Shown: in pieces, positions 57,634-64,000 of the stretch | How positions within the stretch are numbered: position 1 is the stretch's first letter | How the letters are laid out: every line of letters starts with the position of its first letter | NCBI GenBank assembly: GCA_963847735.1 | Contig: CAWKAV010000003.1 | Span: 186,001 to 250,000 of the forward strand | Source of the DNA: CAWKAV01 sp963847735 | Lineage (GTDB): Bacteria; Desulfobacterota; Desulfuromonadia; Desulfuromonadales; BM103 | Reading direction: 5' to 3' | Length of the DNA stretch: 64,000 nucleotides | Notes under the pieces: model-generated | Databases searched by the model: none | What the model saw: the letters and a program-made list of their open reading frames with translations, nothing else | What the model was told of the DNA's origin: nothing | Translations under genes and position numbers: made by a program

Positions 57634-57996
57634 GTGCCAGACAAACGCCAGGAGATTCGTTGAAAAAGGCGTCTTGAGGTCCGGTTCGGACTCCATCAAT
57701 TTGATCACATTGGCTTTACGAGTGATATTTCTCTTGATGGCCTCTGTGTTGAATCGAAGGATGTCTTTAAGGTAGGAGTCTTTCTGCACGTAAAGCTCAT
57801 TACGAGGGATGGGGCAATGATTCTTCTCGATGGCGAGGTTCGCTGGGCGAAAAAAGTGCCTCTTCGTTACGCGTACAAGATAAAGTCAGGGATGGGCCTT
57901 CTTGTGACACAAATCAAGGAGGGGCAAGAGATTTTTCAATCGTTCTGCCCGCGAGATGTTTGTATTCTCTGCACCCCGCTTCCCGGGGAAGACTGA
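57634..57996 (+). pseudogene. PilZ-domain gene with early in-frame UGA (nonsense or selenocysteine)
   Basis: From GTG at 57634 (AAGGAG seven bases upstream) the frame reads VPDKRQEIR, then TGA at 57661-57663, then KRRLEVRFGLHQFD, FTSDISLDGLCVESKDVF and LLDGEVRWAKKV to a stop at 57996. This is a full PilZ domain with its D/NxSxxG motif and a Cys-rich end (FCPRDVCILC). No usable start codon follows the TGA before the PilZ core, so translation needs read-through. A hairpin GAG-G-TCC / GGACTC with loop GGTTC begins 12 bases after the TGA (57676-57693), like a bacterial SECIS. The genome already uses UGA for selenocysteine in prxU. A simple CGA-to-TGA nonsense mutation is equally possible. Confidence 0.7.
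57676..57693 (+). promoter_or_regulatory. SECIS-like hairpin in the PilZ gene
   Basis: Six pairs with one bulged G (GAG-G-TCC with GGACTC) and loop GGTTC; loop 19-23 bases after the in-frame TGA, with G in the first loop positions. Geometry is close to that of the E. coli fdhF element (bulge, GGTC loop). Chance occurrence cannot be excluded. Confidence 0.4.
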
Positions 57997-58041
57997 TCCT
58001 TTGGTGGCCTATCAGCCTGATACGCCTGGAAAGAGCCTGTC

Positions 58042-58950
58042 ATGATTGATCAAAAGCAGATCCTGGATAATCTGTACGACGGTCTTTACACCGTGAGCCT
58101 TGAACGGAAAATCCTCTACTGGAACAAGGCCGCCGAGAACCTCACCGGCTACACGGCTGCGGAGATGACGGGGTGCCATTGTTACGATAGCCCCCTGAAA
58201 CATGTTGACAGGGAGGGCAATGATCTGTGTCGGGACGGTTGTCCTCTGACTTGGGCCATGTCACATCGCTGCAAACACGAGGATGAAATTTTCTTCCGCC
58301 ATCGGGACGGTTATCGTGTGCCGATTAATGTGCGGGTCTCTCCTATCTATGACCCGGATGGCAGGGTGGAGGGTGCTTCTGAACTCTTCCGGGACAACAC
58401 ACCGAGCGGCGCAATTGCCGCAAGACTTGCGGAGCTGGAAGAGCTGGCAATGCTCGACCCCCTGACCAAGTTGGCGAACGAGAAGTTTGCAAAAGAGCAA
58501 ATCAAACATTATCTTGAGGAAACGCACCGTTACGCGATCAAGGTTGGTGTTGCCCTTTTTCAGATTGATAACATCAATTCGTTGATTGACAAACACGGGT
58601 TGAAGGTTTTTGAACAGTTACAGATTGTGGCCGGCCGGACGTTGCAACGCAATTCCCGGCCCCTCGATATGATAGCCAGACTCAACCAGGGGTTGTACCT
58701 CGGCTTGTTCAGGAATGTCTCGGATAACCAGCTGCATGCCATCTGCGAAAAAATGCGTCTGCTGTTTGCCAAGGGCCAGGTCTCCACAGGACAATCACCG
58801 ATTTCGGGCACCCTGTCAGCGGGAGGGCATTGCCTCAGAAAGAACGATACCCTCGAAAAGGTTACCGAAATCTGTCAAAAACAGCTTGATAATTGCCGGG
58901 AAAAGGGTGGTAACAAGTGCGCGGTTGACATTCATTTTGTTGCGGTGTGA
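58042..58950 (+). CDS. PAS domain plus degenerate GGDEF protein
   Basis: A 302-residue cytoplasmic protein. The N-terminal PAS domain (about 5-125) has LYTVSLERKILYWNKAAENLTGYTAAEM and a Cys-rich insert CHCYDSPLKHVDREGNDLC, CRDGCPL that may bind metal or act as redox switch. The C-terminal domain starts like GGDEF (LDPLTKLANEKF, near 135) but the active loop reads ARLNQGLYLGLF in place of RxGGDEF, so it cannot make c-di-GMP. It may serve as a sensor or scaffold in the same operon as the PilZ, HEAT and HD-GYP genes. Start ATG at 58042 follows GGAAAGAG. Confidence 0.85.
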   Translation: MIDQKQILDNLYDGLYTVSLERKILYWNKAAENLTGYTAAEMTGCHCYDSPLKHVDREGNDLCRDGCPLTWAMSHRCKHEDEIFFRHRDGYRVPINVRVSPIYDPDGRVEGASELFRDNTPSGAIAARLAELEELAMLDPLTKLANEKFAKEQIKHYLEETHRYAIKVGVALFQIDNINSLIDKHGLKVFEQLQIVAGRTLQRNSRPLDMIARLNQGLYLGLFRNVSDNQLHAICEKMRLLFAKGQVSTGQSPISGTLSAGGHCLRKNDTLEKVTEICQKQLDNCREKGGNKCAVDIHFVAV

Positions 58951-59039
58951 TACCGGTTGCAAGTGGCATCTTTTGAACCGCCGCCCCGGGTGGCATCGAT
59001 TCTTTTGTAGCATCAGGTGAATGGCCGGAGAGGCGACAC

Positions 59040-61199
59040 ATGCTTCTTGATGACAAGCAGAAAGAAATTGACCTCGTAAAAAATATCTTAAATACCTGTT
59101 TGATGATTTCCAAGCAATTGAGGCTTTATGGGCCGGGAAACCAACTTCTTGATCTTTCGACATCGAGATTACTGGATTTTTTTGAGTCATATTTCCTCTA
59201 CCATGAAGCCCTGCAACTGAACATAGCCAGGCACGGTTTTATCTACGACGAGGCTTTCATCGAAAAACCGAATAACGCTCTCGAGAAGTTTGCTTATACG
59301 CTGTTCCAGCACGGAACGAGCGCGGTCACTTTTCAACCGGTTCTTGCCCCTCGCGATATTCATACGTTCCTCATGCTGACCAACCGCCCTCCTTCTGAAA
59401 GCTGGGAGGAAGGGGGCTTGACTGCCTCTCTTCGAATGAGAAATATCGAGAAAATATCGGTTCGCGAGATGTCCGAGAGCGATCTTGCCTTCAGCAACGA
59501 AATTGATGTGCCTGACCGCAACGAGCTGCTTCTTGAGAAGTCCCCGATCTGGGACCGTTTTGCCTTTGCCGTCTATCACGGCCTGGCCGGAGCAGAAAAA
59601 TCCGCCGAACCGGGTCCGGAACAGGTCTCCCCTGGCAGGCTCGCCATTCTGACAAACCGGGTCCTCGCCAGGATGTCCCTGGCAAACCAGCAGAAATTCA
59701 GCAAGGGGCTGAGTAGTTTCCTGGCCTCGATCCAATTTGAAAAAGTTTCCCTTTATCGTAAAAAAGCTTTGGTTAAATTAACCGAGTTCATCAACCGTAT
59801 TTCCCCCGAGGTTCGGCAGCGGCTTTTTACGAATATTTTCAACCTGAACATGAAGCCGGTTTTCACGGAAGAGTTCTTCTCGGGCCTTTCCGATGAAATC
59901 ATTATCGAATTGCTGGAAAACTCTTCGCAGGACGAAGCATATACCCCGCCTCTTATTATGAAAGTGCTCGGGAAAATCGCCCGGGACAAGAAACTCAACA
60001 TCAAACACCTGGAGCAACTTGACAGGGATCTTTCCGGGAAGAAAAGAGAGATAACAAAACTCTTTCAAAAGGATGATTTTGAAAAGTACGTTCCCGATAA
60101 ATACCGGGAAACCCTTCTGAATATCATCCAGCACGACAGCATACCGATGCAGTCAGGGGAAAAGCTGGCTGTTCTGAAGAAATCACTGGAGGACAGCCAA
60201 CAGGAGAAGCATGCAACCGGTATCATTCTGAAAATTCTGCGTGAATCCCCTGACCGGAACTACCTGAAAGGGCTTGGCGAGAATCTGGTCAACATTGTCC
60301 ATTTCTACCTTGAAGAAAGTTCTTATCAGGAGCTGAAAGAACTCTGGAAATTGTTTAAAAGCCAGGAGTCCGGACAAAGCGATTTCCTTCGTCTGGAGCA
60401 GATGTTTGCCTCGGCAGAATTTACAGGCAAGGTCCTCAACGGCGTAGTCCTTCACGGAAAGAGCCGAATTGATGAGATCGAATCCCTCGTCGTGGCTGTC
60501 GGAGCACCTTTTGTCGGACCTCTTCTGGATCGTCTGGCCGACGAAGCTGGCCGTACCAACCGGATGTATTATCTCAAATTGCTGCAACAGTTGAACAAAC
60601 AGGCCGTTGTCGCGGCGGCAGTAAAGCACCTTGACGATCCACGGTGGTTTTTTGTGCGGAACATCACTCATATCCTGAGGAATATGCAGGATCCCGGGGT
60701 CATGCCCTATCTGAAGCCTCTCGCGCGGCACCCCCATCTGAAAGTCAGGACGGAAGCCTTGAGAGCCTGCCTTCAGTATGGTTGCAACGATACTGAAGAG
60801 AACCTGCTCCAGATGCTGAACGACAAAGATCCAAAAACCGTCGATACGGCCATTTCTCTGTGTCTGAGGGCGAATAATAATGTCACGTTGACTGGCAAAC
60901 TCATCTCACTACTGCAGGACAGCTCATTGTTCAACTACCGCTTCGACCAGAAAAAAGAAATTATAAAAACCCTGGCTGAAATCGCACCTAAACACGCCTT
61001 GCCGATTTTTTTCGACATCCTGGCATCAAAAAGCTTGATTCATCCGAGCCTCCATGAGCAGCTGAAAGGAGAAATCATCAGGACCTTCGAGCGTTATAAC
61101 CGTGAACTGCTTGTGCCTGCACTACGTCAATTTGCACCGAAAACCAGCACTGACATACAGCTCAGGCTGAAGGAGCTACAGCAGAGAATGGAGCCATAA
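59040..61199 (+). CDS. HEAT-repeat protein with HD-GYP-associated N-terminal domain
   Basis: A 719-residue soluble protein. N-terminal domain (about 1-130) shares its pattern (helix, LYGPGNQ, long amphipathic helix, LNIARHGFIYDEAF, ALEKFAYTLFQHG) with the start of the HD-GYP protein encoded next. The rest is helical, with HEAT-type units near residues 490-670 (PFVGPLLDRLADEAGRTN, AAAVKHLDDPRWFFVRN, MPYLKPLARHPHLKVRTEAL). HEAT arrays bind protein partners; no enzymatic motif is seen. Its stop lies two bases before the HD-GYP start, so the two products probably work together. Long insertion 180-480 is lysine and glutamate rich. Confidence 0.8.
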   Translation: MLLDDKQKEIDLVKNILNTCLMISKQLRLYGPGNQLLDLSTSRLLDFFESYFLYHEALQLNIARHGFIYDEAFIEKPNNALEKFAYTLFQHGTSAVTFQPVLAPRDIHTFLMLTNRPPSESWEEGGLTASLRMRNIEKISVREMSESDLAFSNEIDVPDRNELLLEKSPIWDRFAFAVYHGLAGAEKSAEPGPEQVSPGRLAILTNRVLARMSLANQQKFSKGLSSFLASIQFEKVSLYRKKALVKLTEFINRISPEVRQRLFTNIFNLNMKPVFTEEFFSGLSDEIIIELLENSSQDEAYTPPLIMKVLGKIARDKKLNIKHLEQLDRDLSGKKREITKLFQKDDFEKYVPDKYRETLLNIIQHDSIPMQSGEKLAVLKKSLEDSQQEKHATGIILKILRESPDRNYLKGLGENLVNIVHFYLEESSYQELKELWKLFKSQESGQSDFLRLEQMFASAEFTGKVLNGVVLHGKSRIDEIESLVVAVGAPFVGPLLDRLADEAGRTNRMYYLKLLQQLNKQAVVAAAVKHLDDPRWFFVRNITHILRNMQDPGVMPYLKPLARHPHLKVRTEALRACLQYGCNDTEENLLQMLNDKDPKTVDTAISLCLRANNNVTLTGKLISLLQDSSLFNYRFDQKKEIIKTLAEIAPKHALPIFFDILASKSLIHPSLHEQLKGEIIRTFERYNRELLVPALRQFAPKTSTDIQLRLKELQQRMEP

Positions 61200-61201
61200 A
61201 C

Positions 61202-62413
61202 GTGCTGCAGGACTCGAGCTTTGAAATTATCCACGAGCTTATCAGGCATTTGACCAGTGCTTTGTCAACGGCAGCACTCTATTCTCCCGAACATCCGCGG
61301 GTTATGGAGCATTTTGCCAGGATATCCGACGCCTTCAGTGTCTTTCATCGAACTGAGTCGGAGCTGCTCCTGGCTCGGGTGGACAAGGAACTCCTCTACC
61401 AGGGAAAGCCCCTTGGACAGTCTGCCAACATCCAGCGGCTGGCGCGTTACTGCGCCGAACAGAATGTCGGCTACATCAAGTTCTCAAGAGGGTTCACCCC
61501 GAATGAACTGCAGCAGATGCTCAGAGTCCTGCTTGGCAAGGATTCGATTGAATCATTGAGAACCATGACCAGTCTCCTCCAGCTTGGCAGTGTCGAGGCC
61601 CATTCAGACGGCCATATCCGCCCGATCGCCTCTTTTGAAGCGATGACTGAGGAGGAAAAGCAAGGAGTCCAGAACCAGTTCGACAACATCTCTGAAAAAA
61701 AGGATCTCGACATCCAGCAACTCTCTGCCCTGGTCGCCGGGTTCATTGAAGCTTTCCGGCGGGAGGCAAACCCGTTCCTTGCCCTGGTCCCGATCAGAAT
61801 GCAGGACGAATACACCTTCACTCATTCGGTCGACGTCGGCATTCTCAATATCGCTCAGGGCATGGCTCTTGGAATAGAAGGGCAGATGCTGTATGACATC
61901 GGTATTGCAGGGATGCTTCACGATGTCGGGAAAATTTTTGTCGACAGGGAGATTCTCAACAAGGCGGGCAGGTTGAATGACGAGGAATTTGCGTTGATCA
62001 AAGAGCATCCGTCAAGAGGGGCCCAATACCTGATGAACCAGGAAGGCATCCCGAGACTTGCCGTTTTCAGTGCCTATGAGCACCACATGCGATACGACCT
62101 GGCCGGCTATCCGAAAGCCCCCGCCGATTGGCAACTGAACATCTGCAGCCAGATGACCATGATATCCGATACCTTCGATGCCTTGAGAACCCGCCGGGCC
62201 TATAAGGGTGCCTGGGATTTTTCCAAGGTCAGCGGCTTGATGTTGCGTTTGTCAGGAGCCCAACTTAACCCTGACTTGACTTTCAACTTTCTGAAAATGC
62301 TCGCTCAAATGGGCGAGGATATTGAAAGCTTCGGCGACAACCCGGAGGAATTTGGGGTTATGGAAGACATCATTGGTTGCTCATGCTCTCTGGAAAATCC
62401 ACGTTGCGGCTAA
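61202..62413 (+). CDS. HD-GYP domain phosphodiesterase
   Basis: A 403-residue protein. N-terminal domain (about 1-125) parallels that of the upstream HEAT protein (LYSPEHP, LLLARVDKELLYQGKPLG). The HD-GYP domain follows: HSVDVG near 208, HDVGKI at 240-245 (metal His-Asp), KEHPSRGAQYL, and HHMRYDLAGYP (294-304), a slightly altered form of HHExxDGxGYP (Glu and Gly replaced). Conserved metal ligands suggest c-di-GMP hydrolysis is possible but not certain. C-terminus has CSCSLENPRC. Start is GTG with GGAG eight bases upstream. Confidence 0.88.
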   Translation: MLQDSSFEIIHELIRHLTSALSTAALYSPEHPRVMEHFARISDAFSVFHRTESELLLARVDKELLYQGKPLGQSANIQRLARYCAEQNVGYIKFSRGFTPNELQQMLRVLLGKDSIESLRTMTSLLQLGSVEAHSDGHIRPIASFEAMTEEEKQGVQNQFDNISEKKDLDIQQLSALVAGFIEAFRREANPFLALVPIRMQDEYTFTHSVDVGILNIAQGMALGIEGQMLYDIGIAGMLHDVGKIFVDREILNKAGRLNDEEFALIKEHPSRGAQYLMNQEGIPRLAVFSAYEHHMRYDLAGYPKAPADWQLNICSQMTMISDTFDALRTRRAYKGAWDFSKVSGLMLRLSGAQLNPDLTFNFLKMLAQMGEDIESFGDNPEEFGVMEDIIGCSCSLENPRCG

Positions 62414-62534
62414 TTCAATAAGGCTGTCAAAAGGGAGCGGAGACTCGAAAGCCAGTGTCGCGAGTTCCATGGGACCTCTAAGAGGGCTGTTCTGGCTGGA
62501 TGGGGTTCAGGGGAAGAAGAAGGCTGGAGGCAAC

Positions 62535-62565
62535 AAAAAGGGACCTGCAAATTAATGCAAGTCCC
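62535..62565 (-). terminator. intrinsic terminator of the initiator tRNA gene
   Basis: On the minus strand GGGAC-TTGCA-TTAATT-TGCAG-GTCCC followed by five T, starting ten bases after the tRNA CCA end. Confidence 0.88.
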
Positions 62566-62575
62566 TGAATTTCTT

Positions 62576-62652
<77 letters not shown>

Positions 62653-62783
62653 ACAAGAGCGCCAAACTACCGGAAGCCCTCTGGGTTGTCAACCTTTTCT
62701 TCTTTTTCTCCGCCGACTCAGACGCACTGCCTTGCCGGTTGACTTCTTTTGGAGTATAACCACTGCAACTGAAAGCGAGTGCC

Positions 62784-63813
62784 ATGACCACAACAATTAG
62801 CCTGGAACAAGCGTTGGCCCTGCGCGAAAAAGGTGCCCTGCTGGTTGATGCACGCAGCCCGGACGAGTTCGCAGAGGCGACCATCCCCGGGGCGATCAAC
62901 GTGCCGATCCTCGATAATGCCGAGCGGGCCGAGGTGGGAACCCTTTACAAGCAGGTTGGCAGGAAGCAGGCCCGGCGGCGTGGTGTTGAACTGGTCGCAC
63001 CGAAAATACCCGTCATGCTTGAGCAGGTAGCCAGTCGACAGGCTGAGACAGCCCAACCGGTCATCGTCTTCTGCTGGCGGGGAGGAATGCGCAGTCTCGC
63101 CTTGACACAGTTTCTTGAGCTCGCCGGGATTCCGGCCCGGCAGTTGTCGGGAGGGCATAAAGTCTTTCGCCGGCATGTGCTGGATTATTTTGAACATGGA
63201 CAGTGGGCGCCGCTTGCTGGTCTTCCGTGGCCTGACCGGTGTGGGCAAGACCCATTACCTGCATCGCCTGGCGGAGCAGGGATATCCTGTCCTTGATCTG
63301 GAGGCTTTGGCCAACCACCGTGGCAGCGCGTTCGGCAACCTTGGCTTGCCGCCGCAACCGAATCAGAAGATGTTCGAAGCGTTGTTGTGGGATGAACTAC
63401 GCAAGATTCCCGAGCGATGGATATGCTCTGGCAGAAGGGGAGAGTCGGCATATCGGCCGGGTTGCGTCTGCCGGTCAGGGTCTACCAGGCCCTGCAGGTC
63501 GAAACGTCAATCTGGATGAAGCGTCTGCCTGGAAACAAGGGTCAGAAATATTCTCGCTGATTACCCTGCGCTCGATCGGCTCAAGGAGGGTTTTATCCAA
63601 CCGATCCGTGCTCTCAAGGACAAACTCGGCAAAGAGACGATGAATCGCTACCTGCAGTTGCTGGAGGATGGCCGCTGGTCCGACCTGGTCAGAGAGTTGA
63701 TGGTCAATTACTATGATCCGCTTTATCGGCACACGCTGCCGGAGAGACGCATTGAACTTGACCTGGAGCCGGAAGATACGGCTCTGATAGCGCATCCAGG
63801 CGGCTATTGCTGA
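62784..63813 (+). pseudogene. mnmH: tRNA 2-selenouridine synthase, multiple frame changes
   Basis: Nearly the whole MnmH/SelU protein can be read, but in at least four frames. N-terminal rhodanese domain (62784 to about 63205): LLVDARSPDEFAEATIPGAINVP and the active Cys in VIVFCWRGGMRS. Then the P-loop domain in another frame: LLVFRGLTGVGKTHYLHRL and LDLEALANHRGSAFG; then EGESRHIGRV, then RLPVRVYQALQVETSIWM, then ILADYPALDRLKEGFIQP to the end at 63813, each in a new frame. All shifts lie between about 63200 and 63560. Either local sequence errors or a recently dead gene. The enzyme swaps sulfur for selenium at tRNA wobble uridines using selenophosphate. Confidence 0.85.
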
Positions 63814-63907
63814 AGTGGCGGGAGAATTTGCGGCTGCTCGGCAAGCCCTTTACTGAGAGATCGCCGGACTGATAAAGTGATTCAAGAATCTTGACCGGAC
63901 AGGATTT

Positions 63908-64000
63908 ATGAAATCATCAATTGATGCCAAAACCGTGAACTCACTCTGCTTCAAGTGTCTGCGCTCGTGCAAGCAGCCGGCGATCAACCTGCTGATTGAG
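63908..64000 (+). CDS. unidentified protein, 5' end only
   Basis: The first 31 codons before the window edge: MKSSIDAKTVNSLCFKCLRSCKQPA and on. A CFKCLRSC cluster (three Cys) near residue 14-21 may bind metal. CAGGA lies upstream of the ATG. Too short to classify. Confidence 0.5.
   Translation, partial: MKSSIDAKTVNSLCFKCLRSCKQPAINLLIE

Noticed and set aside
57577..57789. Minus-strand frame antisense to the PilZ gene
   Set aside because: Shadow of the PilZ domain coding region; the plus strand carries the conserved motifs.
63115..63643. Separate small genes inside the mnmH region
   Set aside because: Their translations are consecutive pieces of one MnmH protein in shifted frames.

Overview
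The window looks like the chromosome of a Desulfuromonadales-type (former deltaproteobacterial) anaerobe. This is inferred from gene content: a CheC/CheD chemotaxis cluster, a HypA-E maturation set, several PilZ/HD-GYP/response-regulator proteins, a KamA plus ATP-grasp cluster, rubredoxin-NADH reductase-type redox proteins and selenium use. The GC content is mid-50s. No phage, complete insertion sequence, rRNA or CRISPR array was seen. One tRNA (initiator Met) is present.

Layout. 1-8.4 kb (minus): DUF815 ATPase (cut by the window edge), malonyl-CoA decarboxylase and a DUF445 membrane protein; plus-strand hslO (Hsp33); then a minus-strand rimO-apbE-NusGII-Gx transporter group and dodecin. 8.5-17.2 kb (minus): a LolA-like protein, a chemotaxis operon cheR-mcp-cheW-cheY-cheA-cheC-cheD without cheB, thiL and a TANGO2/NRDE protein. 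17.3-21.7 kb (plus): an aapJQMP amino-acid ABC transporter behind a near-consensus sigma-70 promoter, facing a half-length asparaginase. 22.3-26.2 kb (minus): a compact group of two ATP-grasp ligases, a GNAT acetyltransferase and a lysine-2,3-aminomutase-like radical SAM enzyme behind a structured leader. 26.4-30.8 kb: a homocysteine methyltransferase divergent from an ovothiol gene pair (ovoA plus a PLP lyase whose start overlaps the ovoA stop). 31.9-35.4 kb (minus): hypABCDE, with no hydrogenase structural genes in the window.

35.7-48.3 kb is looser accessory DNA: PilZ proteins, a selenocysteine-containing peroxiredoxin, small metabolic genes, a NifB-like gene remnant with hairpin repeats, a carbonic anhydrase related to the carboxysomal CsoSCA type, a SagB-type oxidoreductase, an aldo/keto reductase and an exported msrB-msrA pair behind a phased direct-repeat operator. 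48.5-55.5 kb: an SbcCD-like nuclease pair with gene debris between them, a collapsed AEC transporter, an ANTAR regulator and a double-rubredoxin NADH oxidoreductase. 55.9-64 kb: a macro-domain protein, a four-CBS protein, a c-di-GMP-type group (PilZ with an in-frame UGA, PAS plus degenerate GGDEF, HEAT-repeat protein, HD-GYP protein), tRNA-fMet, and the selenouridine synthase gene mnmH/selU, broken by several frame changes.

The main items for follow-up are the UGA-encoded peroxiredoxin; the PilZ gene with an early in-frame UGA and a SECIS-like hairpin; the aminomutase/acetyltransferase/double ATP-grasp cluster with its leader RNA; the HEAT plus HD-GYP pair that share an N-terminal domain; and the 11-bp phased operator of the methionine sulfoxide reductase operon. 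All family assignments are from reading motifs by eye; no database search was run.
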